Under the pieces are notes generated by a model, which was not told the origin of the DNA, made no database searches, and was given only the letters and a program-made list of their open reading frames with translations. A stretch of DNA of 64,000 nt from Sulfurimicrobium lacus. GTDB lineage: Bacteria > Pseudomonadota > Gammaproteobacteria > Burkholderiales > Sulfuricellaceae. Where the stretch lies: the NCBI RefSeq assembly GCF_011764585.1, contig NZ_AP022853.1, positions 541,501 to 605,500 of the forward strand, given 5' to 3'. This document shows, one piece after another, positions 29,948-41,195 of the stretch. Made by a program: the position numbers and the translations under genes. Numbering within the stretch: the first letter of the stretch is position 1; each line of letters opens with the position of its first letter.

Positions 29948-30136
29948 ATGTCAAAATCAACTAAAACCTTGAAAGTGACGCTGGTGAAAAGCACCATCGG
30001 CACCATTGAGTCGCACCGTGCATGTGTGCGTGGTCTCGGTCTGCGCCGTATGAACCACACTGTCGAAGTAGAAGATACTCCGTCGGTGCGCGGCATGATC
30101 AACAAAGTCATTTACCTGTTGAAGTGCGAGGCATAA
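29948..30136 (+). CDS. rpmD: 50S ribosomal protein L30
   Basis: 62 aa. [47 protein letters not shown] matches the L30 fold with the conserved GLGLRRM segment. The stop is directly followed by the rplO ATG. Confidence 0.96.
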   Translation: MSKSTKTLKVTLVKSTIGTIESHRACVRGLGLRRMNHTVEVEDTPSVRGMINKVIYLLKCEA

Positions 30137-30577
30137 ATGCAGCTTAATAATCTTAAACCAGCTCAGGGTAGCAAGCACGCGAAGCGTCGCGTCGGTCGTG
30201 GCATAGGAAGCGGTCTGGGCAAGACTGCCGGACGCGGCCACAAGGGTCAAAAGTCCCGTGCAGGTGGTTTTCATAAAGTAGGTTTTGAAGGTGGTCAGAT
30301 GCCCCTGCAGCGTCGCCTTCCTAAGCGTGGATTCAAGTCGCTGACTAAGGGAAATGTCGTTCAAGTGCGTTTGTCCGCTCTTAATGACCTGCCTGTCGAC
30401 ACCATTGATTTACTGGTTCTCAAGCAAGCTGGTGTGGTTTCAGGAGAAGCCCTTGGTGCCAAGGTGTTTTTGACTGGTAAGCTGGAAAAAGCTGTAACGC
30501 TTAATGGTATTCTGGTAACCAAGGGTGCAAGAGCTGCGATTGAAGCGGCTGGCGGCAGCATTAAGGGTCTGGAGTAA
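30137..30577 (+). CDS. rplO: 50S ribosomal protein L15
   Basis: 146 aa late-assembly protein. [41 protein letters not shown] is the glycine/basic-rich family N-terminus. The secY ribosome-binding site GGAG lies in its last codons, so secY is coupled to it. Confidence 0.97.
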   Translation: MQLNNLKPAQGSKHAKRRVGRGIGSGLGKTAGRGHKGQKSRAGGFHKVGFEGGQMPLQRRLPKRGFKSLTKGNVVQVRLSALNDLPVDTIDLLVLKQAGVVSGEALGAKVFLTGKLEKAVTLNGILVTKGARAAIEAAGGSIKGLE

Positions 30578-30579
30578 TT

Positions 30580-31905
30580 TTGGCGCAGGGCAAACAAGCC
30601 AGCGCAGGTGCTGGTAAATTCTCGGACCTGAAGCAGCGTTTGTTTTTTGTGCTTGGCGCTTTGGTTGTCTACCGTATCGGGGCTCACATCCCCGTGCCTG
30701 GTATTGACCCTGGCGTACTGGCACAGTTGTTTAAGTCCCAGCAAGGCGGCATTCTTGGAATGTTCAACATGTTTTCGGGTGGCGCACTGTCAAGATTTAC
30801 AGTGTTTGCCCTTGGGATCATGCCGTACATTTCTTCATCTATCATCATGCAGTTGATGACTGTGGTTTCGCCACAGATGGAACAGCTGAAGAAAGAGGGT
30901 GAAGCTGGACGAAAAAAGATTACACAATACACCCGCTACGGGACTGTCGCACTCGCCTTGTTTCAGGGTATTGGGATTGCCATTGCACTAGAAGCGCAGC
31001 AAGGTCTGGTTATTGATCCGGGTTTGATGTTTCGCGCTACAACCGTAATTACGTTGATGACCGGCACTTTGTTTCTCATGTGGCTGGGTGAGCAGATTAC
31101 CGAGCGTGGTATTGGTAACGGTATTTCGATAATTATTTTTTCGGGTATTGTTGCCGGTTTACCGCATGCAATCGGGGGTACGCTGGAATTGACTCGAACG
31201 GGTGCGTTCTCGATCCCCTTGGTCATCATGCTGTTTATGGCGGCTATTGCAGTGACAGGCTTCGTGGTGTTTGTCGAACGAGGCCAACGCAAGATTCTGG
31301 TTAATTACGCAAAGCGGCAGGTCGGTAAGCATGTCGTTGGCGGACAGAGCTCGCATTTGCCGTTGAAGCTTAATATGGCGGGTGTAATCCCTCCTATTTT
31401 TGCATCTAGTATTATTTTGTTTCCGGCAACGTTGGCGGGATGGTTTGGCAGCAGCGAAAAGATGACATGGTTGCGGGACATCGGATCCACTCTTTCGCCT
31501 GGCCAGCCGTTGTATGTAATGCTTTACGCGACAGCAATCATTTTTTTCTGTTTCTTTTATACGGCATTGGTTTTCAATCCCAAGGAAACTGCTGATAACT
31601 TGAAGAAAAGTGGCGCCTTTGTCCCAGGGATACGCCCTGGTGATCAAACGGCAAAGTATATTGACAAGATTATGGCGCGCTTAACGCTTGCTGGTGCCCT
31701 GTATATAACACTGGTGTGCTTGTTGCCCGAGTTCCTGATTGTTAAGTGGAATGTTCCATTTTATTTCGGTGGGACTTCGCTTCTGATTATTGTGGTCGTG
31801 ACGATGGACTTTATGGCACAGGTGCAGACTTACCTTATGTCGCACCAGTATGAAAGTTTATTGAAAAAAGCAAATTTTAAAGGCGGCGGCATATTGCCCC
31901 GCTGA
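30580..31905 (+). CDS. secY: Preprotein translocase subunit SecY
   Basis: 441 aa inner-membrane channel protein with ten predicted membrane helices. The start codon is TTG (30580), 2 bases after the rplO stop with GGAG at 30571-30574. The plug region ([13 protein letters not shown]-like, [29 protein letters not shown]) and the C-terminal segment [14 protein letters not shown]-like ([33 protein letters not shown]) are recognisable. Last spc gene before infA; the rare start probably tunes its level. Confidence 0.97.
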   Translation: MAQGKQASAGAGKFSDLKQRLFFVLGALVVYRIGAHIPVPGIDPGVLAQLFKSQQGGILGMFNMFSGGALSRFTVFALGIMPYISSSIIMQLMTVVSPQMEQLKKEGEAGRKKITQYTRYGTVALALFQGIGIAIALEAQQGLVIDPGLMFRATTVITLMTGTLFLMWLGEQITERGIGNGISIIIFSGIVAGLPHAIGGTLELTRTGAFSIPLVIMLFMAAIAVTGFVVFVERGQRKILVNYAKRQVGKHVVGGQSSHLPLKLNMAGVIPPIFASSIILFPATLAGWFGSSEKMTWLRDIGSTLSPGQPLYVMLYATAIIFFCFFYTALVFNPKETADNLKKSGAFVPGIRPGDQTAKYIDKIMARLTLAGALYITLVCLLPEFLIVKWNVPFYFGGTSLLIIVVVTMDFMAQVQTYLMSHQYESLLKKANFKGGGILPR

Positions 31906-31928
31906 ACTTGAATAGAGCGAATTACTGA

Positions 31929-32147
31929 ATGGCAAAAGAAGACACGATTGAGATGCAAGGGGAGGTACTGGAAAATCTTCCCAATGCGACCTTTCGCGTC
32001 AAGCTTGAAAATGGCCATGTAGTACTGGGCTATATTTCGGGAAAAATGCGTATGCATTACATCCGCATCCTTCCCGGAGACAAGGTGACGGTTGAATTAA
32101 CACCTTACGATTTATCCAGGGCGCGCATAATTTTTCGCGCCAAGTAA
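31929..32147 (+). CDS. infA: Translation initiation factor IF-1
   Basis: 72 aa OB-fold protein that blocks the A site during initiation. [30 protein letters not shown] and [27 protein letters not shown] are the whole family core. Its place between secY and rpmJ is the usual betaproteobacterial order. Confidence 0.98.
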   Translation: MAKEDTIEMQGEVLENLPNATFRVKLENGHVVLGYISGKMRMHYIRILPGDKVTVELTPYDLSRARIIFRAK

Positions 32148-32194
32148 CAGATATGTCGGCAGTATGCCGACGACCAGCTCTAAGGAGATGCTAA

Positions 32195-32308
32195 ATGAGA
32201 GTACGTGCTTCGGTTAAAAAGATCTGCCGGAAATGCAAGATGGTGCGCCGGAAGGGTGTATTACGTGTTATTTGTGAAGAAGCACGCCATAAGCAACGTC
32301 AAGGTTGA
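32195..32308 (+). CDS. rpmJ: 50S ribosomal protein L36 (zinc type)
   Basis: 37 aa, starting [16 protein letters not shown]. Zinc ligands Cys11, Cys14, Cys27 and His32 are all present, so this is the zinc-binding form. AAGGAG lies at 32182-32187. The TGA stop (32306-32308) falls inside the -35 hexamer of the next promoter. Confidence 0.96.
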   Translation: MRVRASVKKICRKCKMVRRKGVLRVICEEARHKQRQG

Positions 32309-32333
32309 TTGTTGTTTCTGTTGGTGATAGAAT
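32305..32333 (+). promoter_or_regulatory. Promoter of the alpha operon (rpsM)
   Basis: TTGATT (32305-32310), 17-bp spacer, TAGAAT (32328-32333). The -35 contains the rpmJ stop codon. The predicted transcript starts near 32340, about 37 bases before rpsM. Confidence 0.65.
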
Positions 32334-32376
32334 CCGCGCTTTTTCAATTCTAATTTTTGCTGTTTGGAGTGACTGA

Positions 32377-32739
32377 ATGGCCCGCATTGCAGGGGTAAAT
32401 ATCCCGAACCATCAACACACCGAGATCGCACTGACTGCCATTTATGGCATCGGTCGTACCCGGTCCCAGCTGATTTGCGCCGCTGCCGGTGTTAATGCGT
32501 CAACCAAAATCAAGGACCTGAGCGACAGTGATGTTGAGCGGCTGCGAGATGAAGTTGGCAAGTTCACCGTCGAGGGTGATTTGCGCCGCGAAGTAACGAT
32601 GAGCATCAAGCGTCTTATGGACCTTGGCTGCTATCGTGGTTTGCGCCATCGTCGTGGTCTCCCGGTTCGTGGTCAGCGTACCCGTACCAATGCCCGGACA
32701 CGCAAAGGCCCGCGCAAGGCAATCCGCGCAACCAAATAA
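32377..32739 (+). CDS. rpsM: 30S ribosomal protein S13
   Basis: 120 aa head protein contacting P-site t[33 protein letters not shown] and the C-terminal [25 protein letters not shown] are diagnostic. First gene of the alpha operon. Confidence 0.98.
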   Translation: MARIAGVNIPNHQHTEIALTAIYGIGRTRSQLICAAAGVNASTKIKDLSDSDVERLRDEVGKFTVEGDLRREVTMSIKRLMDLGCYRGLRHRRGLPVRGQRTRTNARTRKGPRKAIRATK

Positions 32740-32768
32740 TCTGACCGCGGAAAGTATAAGGAAAAGTT

Positions 32769-33158
32769 ATGGCTAAACCAAACGTACGGGTGCGCAAGAA
32801 AGTTAAAAAGAATGTAGCGGAAGGTATCGCGCACGTTCACGCATCCTTTAACAACACTATCGTGACGATCACTGATCGTCAGGGTAACGCATTGTCGTGG
32901 GCCACCTCCGGTGGTAGTGGTTTCCGCGGTTCGCGTAAAAGTACACCTTTCGCTGCGCAGATTGCAGCGGAGCATGCTGGTAAAGCAGCACAGGAATACG
33001 GTGTTAAAAACCTGGAAGTTCGTATCAAGGGACCTGGTCCAGGCCGTGAGTCTGCTGTGCGTGCTTTGAATGCAGTCGGGTTCAAGATTACCGGTATTAC
33101 CGATGTCACCCCGATTCCGCACAACGGTTGTCGTCCGCCCAAGAAGCGGCGTATCTAA
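32769..33158 (+). CDS. rpsK: 30S ribosomal protein S11
   Basis: 129 aa platform protein near the mRNA exit. [43 protein letters not shown] and the terminal [18 protein letters not shown] are the family signature. It follows rpsM by 29 bases. Confidence 0.98.
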   Translation: MAKPNVRVRKKVKKNVAEGIAHVHASFNNTIVTITDRQGNALSWATSGGSGFRGSRKSTPFAAQIAAEHAGKAAQEYGVKNLEVRIKGPGPGRESAVRALNAVGFKITGITDVTPIPHNGCRPPKKRRI

Positions 33159-33188
33159 CACGGCAAATATTTTTGCAGGAGAATTACT

Positions 33189-33818
33189 TTGGCTAGAAAT
33201 CTCGATCCTAAGTGCCGTCAGTGCCGCCGCGAGGGAGAAAAACTGTTTCTGAAGGGTGAGAAATGCTTTACCGACAAGTGCTCGGTTGAGCGTAGAGCTT
33301 ACGCACCTGGTCAGCACGGTCAGAAGCAAAACACCCGTCTTTCCGGTTATGGCGTTCAGTTGCGTGAAAAACAAAAACTGCGTCGCATTTACGGCATTCT
33401 GGAACGTCAGTTCCGTGGGTATTACAAGGAAGCCGACCGGGTGCGTGGTATTACCGGCGAAAACCTGCTTCTGTTGCTTGAGTGCCGCCTGGATAACGTT
33501 GCCTACCGCATGGGCTTCGGCGCTTCCCGTACCGAAGCGCGTCAGGTTGTACGTCACAACGGAATTCTGGTGAATGGTCGTCGCGTCAATATTCCTTCTT
33601 ACCAAGTGAAGCCGGGCGATGTGGTTGAAGTTACCGAGCGCGCAAAGAATCACTTGCGTGTAAAGGGAGCCCTGGCTGCTGCTGAACAACGCGGTTTCCC
33701 GGAATGGATCGAGGTGGACGCCAAGGCGTTCAAGGGTACTTACAAGGCTAAACCGCAACGTTCCGAACTGCCGTCGACAATTAACGAGCATCTCGTAGTC
33801 GAGTTGTACTCGAAGTAA
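33189..33818 (+). CDS. rpsD: 30S ribosomal protein S4
   Basis: 209 aa, primary 16S rRNA binder and, in E. coli, repressor of the alpha operon. The start codon is TTG (33189) with AGGAG upstream. It begins [36 protein letters not shown]: four cysteines (about residues 9, 12, 26 and 31) in the N-terminal zinc-type segment. The S4 RNA-binding domain [26 protein letters not shown] is at about residues 98-123. Confidence 0.97.
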   Translation: MARNLDPKCRQCRREGEKLFLKGEKCFTDKCSVERRAYAPGQHGQKQNTRLSGYGVQLREKQKLRRIYGILERQFRGYYKEADRVRGITGENLLLLLECRLDNVAYRMGFGASRTEARQVVRHNGILVNGRRVNIPSYQVKPGDVVEVTERAKNHLRVKGALAAAEQRGFPEWIEVDAKAFKGTYKAKPQRSELPSTINEHLVVELYSK

Positions 33819-33852
33819 TTGATCGAAGAACCAATTAGAGGAATTTCAATCC

Positions 33853-34836
33853 ATGCAAAGCAGCACCGCTGAGTTTCTCAAGCCTCGGATTGTTGATGTA
33901 CAAAGTCAATCCCCGAGTAAAGCCCGCGTGACTATGGAGCCGTTCGAGCGCGGCTATGGCCACACGCTTGGCAATGCTCTACGTCGTATTCTGTTGTCTT
34001 CCATGCCCGGGTACGCAATTACCCAGGTACAGATAGACGGTGTGGTGCATGAATATTCTTCAATTGAAGGCGTGCAGGAAGATGTGGTTGATATCCTTCT
34101 GAACCTGAAGGGTATTTCGTTAAAACTGCACAACAGTACCGTAACCACCTTGTCGCTTACGAAAAGCGGTGAAGGCCCGGTAACGGCTGGCGACATCGAG
34201 ACCTCGCATGATGTGGAAATCATCAACCCAGGACATGTGATTGCTCACCTGACCAAGGGTGGCAAAATCAACATGACGCTGAAGATTGAGCAAGGTCGCG
34301 GCTACTTGCCTGTGGCGGCTCGCCGTGTTGCCGATGAAGAGCGCCTGGTTGGAGCGATCATGCTTGATGCGTCCTTCAGTCCGGTGCGTCGTGTCAGCTA
34401 TGGCGTGGAAAGTGCTCGCGTTGAGCAGCGCACCGACCTTGACAAGCTGATCGTGGATATTGAAACCAACGGTGTGATTGATCCGGAAGAAGCGATTCGC
34501 TATGCAGCGCGCATTCTTGTCGATCAGTTGTCGGTTTTTGCCGAACTTAAGGGTACGCCGACGGAAGTTGAAGCGCCGCGCAGCCCGCAAGTCGACCCCA
34601 TTCTGCTGCGCCCGGTTGATGACCTTGAGCTGACAGTTCGCTCTGCCAACTGCCTTAAGGCTGAAAACATTTATTATATCGGCGACCTGATTCAACGCTC
34701 TGAGACCGAGTTGCTCAAGACCCCTAATCTGGGCCGTAAATCTTTGAACGAAATTAAGGATGTACTGGCTTCCAAGGGTCTGACCTTGGGCATGAAACTG
34801 GAAAACTGGCCGCCCGCTGGTTTAGAGAAGTCCTGA
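33853..34836 (+). CDS. rpoA: RNA polymerase alpha subunit
   Basis: 327 aa. The N-terminal dimerisation domain (about residues 1-235; [23 protein letters not shown]) and C-terminal domain (about 250-320; [24 protein letters not shown], then [13 protein letters not shown]) are complete. The CTD binds UP elements and regulators such as LysR proteins. Standard alpha-operon position. Confidence 0.98.
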   Translation: MQSSTAEFLKPRIVDVQSQSPSKARVTMEPFERGYGHTLGNALRRILLSSMPGYAITQVQIDGVVHEYSSIEGVQEDVVDILLNLKGISLKLHNSTVTTLSLTKSGEGPVTAGDIETSHDVEIINPGHVIAHLTKGGKINMTLKIEQGRGYLPVAARRVADEERLVGAIMLDASFSPVRRVSYGVESARVEQRTDLDKLIVDIETNGVIDPEEAIRYAARILVDQLSVFAELKGTPTEVEAPRSPQVDPILLRPVDDLELTVRSANCLKAENIYYIGDLIQRSETELLKTPNLGRKSLNEIKDVLASKGLTLGMKLENWPPAGLEKS

Positions 34837-34886
34837 TATCCGGTTAATACTGGGTACCTGGAAACTTTGTAAAAAAAGGATTTGTT

Positions 34887-35279
34887 ATGCGTCACCGTTT
34901 ATCTAACCGCAAACTGAACCGCACCACTAGCCATCGTCTGGCGATGCTGCGCAATATGGCTAATTCCCTGCTGCGTCACGAGGTCATCAAGACCACGTTG
35001 CCGAAAGCGAAGGAGCTTCGCCGTGTTGCCGAACCGCTGATCACGCTTGGCAAAAAGCCTTCGCTGGCTAATCGTCGTCTTGCTTTTGACCGTCTGCGTG
35101 ATCGTGAAATGGTGGTCAAGTTGTTCGATGAACTGGGCCCACGTTTTCAAACCCGCAATGGCGGCTACTTGCGCATCCTGAAATGCGGCTTCCGCTTGGG
35201 CGATAATGCGCCAATGGCGATTGTTGAATTGGTTGATCGCCCTGAAGGTGCAGAAGCAGTCGAAGAAAGCGCCGCTTAA
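34887..35279 (+). CDS. rplQ: 50S ribosomal protein L17
   Basis: 130 aa. [52 protein letters not shown] is the family core; the end [25 protein letters not shown] is normal. Last gene of the ribosomal block, directly followed by a strong terminator. Confidence 0.98.
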   Translation: MRHRLSNRKLNRTTSHRLAMLRNMANSLLRHEVIKTTLPKAKELRRVAEPLITLGKKPSLANRRLAFDRLRDREMVVKLFDELGPRFQTRNGGYLRILKCGFRLGDNAPMAIVELVDRPEGAEAVEESAA

Positions 35280-35289
35280 CTTCAGTTAA

Positions 35290-35335
35290 GCAGACGATAA
35301 AAAAGCCGAGCTTGCTCGGCTTTTTTATCGTCTGC
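35290..35335. terminator. Bidirectional terminator after rplQ
   Basis: A 22-bp perfect inverted repeat (35290-35311 with 35314-35335). The core GCCGAGC/GCTCGGC is flanked by A6 on the left and T6 on the right, so it can terminate in both directions. It ends the whole ribosomal-protein block. Confidence 0.92.
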
Positions 35336-35374
35336 AACTCTAGTTTGCTTCAGTAATGAGAATAAAATGCGATC

Positions 35375-36103
35375 ATGATTCTTCTTTTTACAGATTATGG
35401 CGCTGTAGATATATATTCCGGCCAGATGCGAGCGGCAATCTGGACGCACGCGCCGGGTGTGGAAATTGTCGATCTCTTGCACTCCGCGCCGAATTTCGAC
35501 ATTAAGGCTAGCGCGCACCTTCTCGCAGCGCTGGTGCCACAGTTTCAAATCGCCTGTGTGTGTTTGGCCGTTGTCGATCCAGGTGTCGGTACGCAACGTG
35601 ACGCGGTAGTGATGCTGGCCGACGAGAAATGGTATATCGGGCCGGACAACGGTTTGCTTTCTGTTGTCGCTGCTCGCGCCAGCAAAGTCGAGCTGTGGCG
35701 CATTATCTGGCGTCCTGAAAATTTATCGCGTTCATTTCACGGCCGGGATCTGTTCGCCCCGATTGCCGCACTGATTGAAAAGGGTGCTTTCCCGCACGGT
35801 AAACTGGCCGACACGGTAAGACTGCAGGTCGCTCTCGATGCCGGCGATCTGGGTGAAATCATTTACCTAGATCATTATGGCAACGCCATGACCGGCCTGC
35901 GTGCCGAGACGATGAAACACAGCGATAAACTCTTGCTGGGTTCTGCAGTGCTGCCCTATGCTGCGGTGTTTTCGGATGCTCCAAGCGGGCAGCCATTCTG
36001 GTATGAGAACAGTATCGGCCTGATCGAGATCGCACTTAATTGCGGCAATGCTGCAGCGCTGCTGGATATTAAAGTCGGCGACCCGGTCCGCTGCACTTCC
36101 TAG
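35375..36103 (+). CDS. S-adenosyl-L-methionine hydroxide adenosyltransferase family protein
   Basis: 242 aa member of the DUF62/SAM-hydrolase (chlorinase/fluorinase) superfamily. Characterised bacterial members split SAM with water to adenosine and methionine; halogenase members use a halide instead. Motifs seen: LLFTDYG at the start, VDPGVG near 68, YIGPDNGLL near 88, FHGRDLFAP near 120 and DHYGNAMT near 168. The start ATG at 35375 has no strong ribosome-binding site. Its TAG stop shares two bases with the convergent uvrA stop. The hydrolase reading is by family; substrate was not tested. Confidence 0.85.
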   Translation: MILLFTDYGAVDIYSGQMRAAIWTHAPGVEIVDLLHSAPNFDIKASAHLLAALVPQFQIACVCLAVVDPGVGTQRDAVVMLADEKWYIGPDNGLLSVVAARASKVELWRIIWRPENLSRSFHGRDLFAPIAALIEKGAFPHGKLADTVRLQVALDAGDLGEIIYLDHYGNAMTGLRAETMKHSDKLLLGSAVLPYAAVFSDAPSGQPFWYENSIGLIEIALNCGNAAALLDIKVGDPVRCTS

Positions 36104-38916
36104 CGCAATACATGGGCCAGGTATTTGCCCGTATGGCTGTCCGGATTGGCGGCGATGTCTTCCGGGGTGCCTTCGGCAATGATTCGTCCTCCGCCGTTCC
36201 CGCCTTCAGGGCCGAGGTCCACTACCCAGTCGGCCGTCTTGATGACATCAAGATTGTGCTCGATGATTACAACTGTATTGCCGTGCTCGCGCAGCCGCTG
36301 CAGAACTGCCAGGAGCATCTCGATATCATGGAAATGCAGACCAGTGGTCGGTTCGTCCAGAATATATAGCGTCCTGCCCGTATCGCGTTTGGATAGCTCC
36401 AGAGATAGCTTTACGCGCTGCGCCTCGCCGCCGGAGAGGGTGGTGGCGCTCTGGCCCAGGGTAATGTAGCCCAGACCCACGTCCAGCAGGGTTTGCAACT
36501 TGCGCGCCACGACTGGTACGGGGCTGAAAAACTCGCGCGCCAGTTCCACTGTCATCTCAAGAATCTGATGAATATTCTTGCCTTTGTAGTTGATCTCCAG
36601 TGTTTCCCGATTGTAGCGGTGCCCGTGGCACACGTCGCAAGGTACGTATATATCAGGCAGGAAATGCATTTCCACCTTGATCACTCCGTCGCCCTGACAG
36701 GCTTCGCAGCGCCCCCCCTTGACGTTGAAAGAGAATCGACCTGGGCCATAACCACGGTTGCGTGATTCGGGTACGCCGGCAAAAAGCTCTCGGATCGGCG
36801 TGAAGAGTCCGGTATAGGTGGCCGGATTGGAACGCGGCGTGCGCCCGATCGGGCTCTGGTCAACATTGATTACTTTGTCGTAGAACTCCAGTCCGGTCAG
36901 TTCTTCATAGGGCGAAGGTTCGGCGTTGCTACCGTAGAGGTGGCGAGCCACGGCGTGATACAGCGTGTCGTTGATTAGTGTGGACTTGCCCGAACCCGAT
37001 ACGCCCGTAACGCAAACCAGCAGGCCAACCGGCAGGTTGAGCGTAACTTGCTTCAGGTTGTTGCCGCTGGCACCGATGATCTGCATCGTACGCTTGGGAT
37101 CGGGTGCCATGCGCTGCCCTGGCACGGCAATGCTGCGTTTCCCGCTCAAATATTGTCCGGTCAGAGAGGCTGGGTTGGCCTTGATTTCGTCGGGCGTGCC
37201 CTGGGCCACGATGGCGCCGCCATGTACGCCAGCAGCGGGTCCCATGTCGACTACATAGTCGGCGGTCTGGATGGCGTCCTCGTCATGTTCCACCACGATG
37301 ACGCTGTTACCCAGATCGCGCAATCTGATAAGGGTACCGAGCAGGCGGTCGTTGTCGCGCTGGTGCAGGCCGATGGAAGGCTCATCCAGCACATACATGA
37401 CACCGGTCAGGCCTGAACCGATCTGGCTGGCCAGGCGGATGCGCTGCGCCTCGCCGCCGGACAGGGTGTCGGCGGAGCGGTCGAGCGAGAGGTAGTCCAG
37501 CCCGACGTTGGTGAGAAATTGCAGTCTGCTGGCAATTTCCTTGACGATGCGTTCGGCGATGGCCTGTTTCTGCCCGGTGAGCGTCAGGCCCTGAAAAAAT
37601 TCCAGCGCCTGTTTCAGCGGTAGATGGCTGATTTCATATATCGGTTGGTCTGCAACCGTGACATGACGGGCTTCCTGGCGCAGTCGCGTGCCCTCGCAAC
37701 TCGGGCAGGTCTGGTGGTTGAGGTATTTCGCCAGTTCCTCGCGCACCGTGAGGGAATCGGTTTCGTGGTAGCGCCGCTCCAGGTTGCGAAGGATGCCCTC
37801 GAACGGGTGCGCGCGCACCTGAAAGCCGCCGCGTTCGCCCAGATACTTGAAGCCAACAGATTCAGTGCCGCTACCGTAAAGCAGGATTTCCTGCACCCGG
37901 GGCGGAAGTTCCTCGAAGGGTTGCTCGAGATCGAAGCCATAGTGCATGGCCAGCGCCTGCAGCATCTGGAAAAAAAACTGGTTGCGGCGGTCCCAGCCCT
38001 TGACGGCGCCGGATGCCAGCGACAGGTGCGGAAAGGCGACTACCCGCTTGGGGTCGAAGAAATTGATCTGTCCCAGGCCGTCGCACTTGGGGCAGGCGCC
38101 CATGGGGTTGTTGAAGGAAAACAGGCGCGGTTCCAGTTCTGCCAGGGAATAGCTGCACACCGGGCAGGCGAACTTGGCGGAGAATAGGTGCTCCTTGCCA
38201 GTTTCCATTTCGACCGCCAGGGCGCGGCCTTCCGAGTGGCGCAACGCGGTTTCGAAGGATTCCGCCAGGCGTTGCTTGAGGTCCGCGCGCACCTTGACGC
38301 GATCGACGACCACGTCGATGGTGTGCTTCTTGTTCTTTTCCAGCTTGGGCGGCTGGTCGATTTCGTATACCTCGCCATCCACCCTCAGGCGCACAAAACC
38401 CTGGGCACGCAGTTCGTCGAACAAGTCGACCTGCTCGCCCTTGCGACCAGCGACCAGCGGCGAGAGGATCATCAGTTTGGTATCTTCCGGCAGCGCCAGG
38501 ACGTGGTCCACCATCTGCGAAACGCTCTGGGATTCGAGTTTGGTATGGTGCTCCGGACAATGCGGGTCGCCCACGCGAGCGTAGAGCAGGCGCAGGTAGT
38601 CGTGAATTTCCGTGACCGTGCCCACGGTGGAGCGCGGGTTGTGGCTGGTGGCTTTCTGTTCGATGGAAATCGCGGGCGACAGACCTTCGATCAGGTCAAC
38701 GTCCGGCTTTTCCATCAACTGCAGGAACTGGCGCGCGTAAGCGGAAAGCGATTCCACATAGCGCCGCTGGCCTTCGGCGTAGAGGGTGTCGAAGGCGAGG
38801 GAGGATTTGCCCGAACCGGACAAGCCGGTGATGACGACCAGCTTGTTGCGCGGGATGTCGAGACTGATGTTTTTCAGGTTGTGGGTGCGCGCACCGCGAA
38901 TCTTGATATAGGACAT
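36100..38916 (-). CDS. uvrA: Excinuclease ABC subunit A
   Basis: 938 aa DNA-damage sensor of nucleotide excision repair. The start is the ATG at 38916 ([25 protein letters not shown]); the longer open frame upstream is spurious. Two ABC modules: Walker [10 protein letters not shown] near residue 31 and GVSGSGKST near 640; signatures [12 protein letters not shown] and [12 protein letters not shown]. Zinc modules CPVC...CPKC and CEAC...CDVC are intact. No SOS box was recognised in the 63-bp gap to the divergent transporter gene. Confidence 0.97.
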   Translation of the reverse strand: MSYIKIRGARTHNLKNISLDIPRNKLVVITGLSGSGKSSLAFDTLYAEGQRRYVESLSAYARQFLQLMEKPDVDLIEGLSPAISIEQKATSHNPRSTVGTVTEIHDYLRLLYARVGDPHCPEHHTKLESQSVSQMVDHVLALPEDTKLMILSPLVAGRKGEQVDLFDELRAQGFVRLRVDGEVYEIDQPPKLEKNKKHTIDVVVDRVKVRADLKQRLAESFETALRHSEGRALAVEMETGKEHLFSAKFACPVCSYSLAELEPRLFSFNNPMGACPKCDGLGQINFFDPKRVVAFPHLSLASGAVKGWDRRNQFFFQMLQALAMHYGFDLEQPFEELPPRVQEILLYGSGTESVGFKYLGERGGFQVRAHPFEGILRNLERRYHETDSLTVREELAKYLNHQTCPSCEGTRLRQEARHVTVADQPIYEISHLPLKQALEFFQGLTLTGQKQAIAERIVKEIASRLQFLTNVGLDYLSLDRSADTLSGGEAQRIRLASQIGSGLTGVMYVLDEPSIGLHQRDNDRLLGTLIRLRDLGNSVIVVEHDEDAIQTADYVVDMGPAAGVHGGAIVAQGTPDEIKANPASLTGQYLSGKRSIAVPGQRMAPDPKRTMQIIGASGNNLKQVTLNLPVGLLVCVTGVSGSGKSTLINDTLYHAVARHLYGSNAEPSPYEELTGLEFYDKVINVDQSPIGRTPRSNPATYTGLFTPIRELFAGVPESRNRGYGPGRFSFNVKGGRCEACQGDGVIKVEMHFLPDIYVPCDVCHGHRYNRETLEINYKGKNIHQILEMTVELAREFFSPVPVVARKLQTLLDVGLGYITLGQSATTLSGGEAQRVKLSLELSKRDTGRTLYILDEPTTGLHFHDIEMLLAVLQRLREHGNTVVIIEHNLDVIKTADWVVDLGPEGGNGGGRIIAEGTPEDIAANPDSHTGKYLAHVLR

Positions 38917-38979
38917 GGCCCACTGCAGAGTTAAACGTAACCTGCTAATATACTCAACTTTGCGTTCCAGACCAAACAA

Positions 38980-40359
38980 ATGCTTGAAACCGACAAGATG
39001 ACTTCTGTCGAATTGCGTGCCAGCGCGGGGCTGGCGGGCATTTTCGGCCTGCGCATGCTGGGCATGTTTCTCATTCTGCCGGTTTTTGCCATCTATGCCA
39101 GCACCCTGCCGGGCGGCCAGAATCATGCCTTGATCGGCCTGGCGCTGGGCGCTTACGGCTTGACCCAGGCGCTCTTGCAGTTGCCTTTCGGCATGGCGGC
39201 GGACCGCTTCGGCCGCAAGCCGGTGATTTATTTCGGCCTGGTGATCTTTGTCCTGGGCAGTTTTGTCGCCGCGTCGGTGCACGATCTCGTGTGGATCATA
39301 ATCGGCCGCTCGATCCAGGGCGCGGGCGCGATCTCCGCCGCAGTCACCGCGCTGCTTGCCGACCTGACGCGCGAAGAGCACCGCACCAAGGCCATGGCCA
39401 TGATCGGCTCCACCATCGGTCTCATGTTCGCGGCTTCAATGGTGCTCGGTCCCGCGCTGTACCAATCCATCGGCGTGCCCGGCATGTTCGCCCTGACAGG
39501 CGTGCTTGCATTGCTGGCGATCGTCGTGGTGGCTACCGTCATCCCCAATCCCGGTGTCAGCCATTTTCATTCCGATGCCGAGATGGCCCCGGCGCGGCTC
39601 AAGGACGTGTTGCGCGACAAGCAGTTGTTGCGCCTCAACTTCGGGATATTCGCCCTGCATGCCGCGCAAATGGCGATGTTCACCGTGGTGCCGCTGGCCT
39701 TGCGAGAAACCGGAAATTTCCCCGAAAGCCAGCACTGGAAAGTTTATCTGCCGGTGATGCTGATCGCTTTCGCATTCATGGTCCCGGCAATTATCGTCGG
39801 CGAGAAAAAAGCCAAGTTGAAACAGGTGTTCGTTTTTGCCGTGGCGCTGCTGTTTGCAACCCAGCTCCTGTTTACGGAATTGATCGGCAATTTCTGGGGC
39901 ATCGTGGCGATGTTGCTGACCTTCTTTATCGCCTTCAATATCCTCGAGGCCACGCTGCCCTCGCTGATTTCCAAGCTGGCGCCGGCCCAGGCAAAAGGTA
40001 CGGCGATGGGCGTGTATAATACTTCGCAGTCGCTGGGGCTGTTCGTCGGCGGCGCCATGGGCGGCTTGCTGGCCAACTACGTGGGCCATTTTGCGGTGTT
40101 TGCCTTCGGCGCGGTGCTGTCGGGTATCTGGCTGTGGCTGGCGATTTCCATGCGCACCCCGCCGGCGGTCAAGACCAAGATGTACCACCTTGAAATCATG
40201 GACAAAGCCAGGGCGCACAAACTGATGCGGCAACTGGCGGCAGTGTCGGGCGTGGCAGAGGTGGTCGTGTCGGCAGAGGAAAGCGTGGCCTATCTCAAGG
40301 TCAACATGGCGGGCTGGGATGAAGAACAAGTGCTGAAACTTATTGAGGGAGTGGTCTGA
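38980..40359 (+). CDS. MFS transporter with C-terminal YAM domain (YajR-like)
   Basis: 459 aa. Twelve hydrophobic helices fill residues ~15-400, with the MFS motif A segment [14 protein letters not shown] near residue 70. A soluble C-terminal domain (~residues 400-459, [42 protein letters not shown]) has the ferredoxin-like pattern of the YajR YAM domain. This is an inner-membrane drug/proton antiporter-type exporter; substrate unknown. The start is ATG 38980 or 38998; TATACT at 38949-38954 is a likely -10. The stop is 2 bases before ssb, so the two are probably co-transcribed. Confidence 0.85.
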   Translation: MLETDKMTSVELRASAGLAGIFGLRMLGMFLILPVFAIYASTLPGGQNHALIGLALGAYGLTQALLQLPFGMAADRFGRKPVIYFGLVIFVLGSFVAASVHDLVWIIIGRSIQGAGAISAAVTALLADLTREEHRTKAMAMIGSTIGLMFAASMVLGPALYQSIGVPGMFALTGVLALLAIVVVATVIPNPGVSHFHSDAEMAPARLKDVLRDKQLLRLNFGIFALHAAQMAMFTVVPLALRETGNFPESQHWKVYLPVMLIAFAFMVPAIIVGEKKAKLKQVFVFAVALLFATQLLFTELIGNFWGIVAMLLTFFIAFNILEATLPSLISKLAPAQAKGTAMGVYNTSQSLGLFVGGAMGGLLANYVGHFAVFAFGAVLSGIWLWLAISMRTPPAVKTKMYHLEIMDKARAHKLMRQLAAVSGVAEVVVSAEESVAYLKVNMAGWDEEQVLKLIEGVV

Positions 40360-40361
40360 AA

Positions 40362-40814
40362 ATGGCATCGGTAAACAAGGTTATTCTCGTAGGACGTCTG
40401 GGCAAGGATCCGGAAACGCGCTATATGCCCAATGGCGACGCGGTTACCAACATCACGTTGGCGACCAGCGAAACATGGAAAGACAAGAACGGCGAAAAGC
40501 AGGAAAAAACCGAGTGGCATCGGGTGACCTTCTACCGCAAGCTGGCGGAAATCGCCGGCGAATACCTCAAGAAAGGCAGCATGGCCTACGTCGAGGGGCG
40601 GCTGGAAACGCGCAAGTGGACGGACAAGGCCGGCGTCGAGAAATACACCACCGAGATCATCGCCAACGAGATGCAGATGCTGAGCAGCCGCGGTGGCAGC
40701 AGCAACTCCTTCGAAGTGGTGGACCGTGAGCCGACCGGAAGCAGCGCCTCGAAACCGGCTGCCAAGAAAACGGGCGGAGAGTTCGATGATTTCGAGGACG
40801 ACATTCCTTTCTAG
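40362..40814 (+). CDS. ssb: Single-stranded DNA-binding protein
   Basis: 150 aa. The OB fold (residues ~1-110; [35 protein letters not shown]) is followed by a flexible tail ending in the acidic tip DFEDDIPF that recruits replication and repair proteins. It follows the MFS gene by 2 bases and lies near uvrA, a common grouping of uvrA, MFS gene and ssb in betaproteobacteria. Confidence 0.97.
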   Translation: MASVNKVILVGRLGKDPETRYMPNGDAVTNITLATSETWKDKNGEKQEKTEWHRVTFYRKLAEIAGEYLKKGSMAYVEGRLETRKWTDKAGVEKYTTEIIANEMQMLSSRGGSSNSFEVVDREPTGSSASKPAAKKTGGEFDDFEDDIPF

Positions 40815-40886
40815 AAACACCTTGAATCGGATGGGTATTGTCCCCATTTAGTATCTGTCCTTTTTCGATTTTGCAGGGAGTTTGTG

Positions 40887-41132
40887 ATGCCTATATACGA
40901 ATACCGTTGTACCGATTGCGGTTTCCAAAAGGAATTCATCCAGAAAATGAGCGATGCGCCGCTGACCACTTGCCCGGAATGCGGCAAGGAATCGCTCGCC
41001 AAAATGCTCAGTGCGGCAGGCTTCCAACTCAAGGGTAGCGGCTGGTACCAGACCGATTTCAAGGGCGGATCCAAGCCCAAGGAAGAGGCGAAGCCCGCCG
41101 GCGGTTGCGGCGGCAGCTGCGCCTGCCATTGA
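40887..41132 (+). CDS. FmdB-type zinc ribbon protein
   Basis: 81 aa small protein starting MPIYEYRCTDCGFQKEF, with CxxC pairs at C8/C11 and near residues 31/34, the FmdB/CxxC_CXXC_SSSS family. The GTG just before (40884) is not preferred. A glycine/cysteine-rich tail (GGCGGSCACH) is odd but seen in relatives. Function unknown; it precedes a DUF502 gene and aspS, a conserved neighbourhood in this group. Confidence 0.85.
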   Translation: MPIYEYRCTDCGFQKEFIQKMSDAPLTTCPECGKESLAKMLSAAGFQLKGSGWYQTDFKGGSKPKEEAKPAGGCGGSCACH

Positions 41133-41195
41133 AGTCGCCTGCCCGCAGCGCGGATTCGCCGGCCCGGCGGGTCCGCGTTTATTTTGCCTAGACCC

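Noticed and set aside
35375-36103. Fluorinase or chlorinase assignment for the DUF62 protein
   Set aside because: Halogenating members are rare and differ at specific loop residues that cannot be judged safely by eye; SAM hydrolase is the common function.
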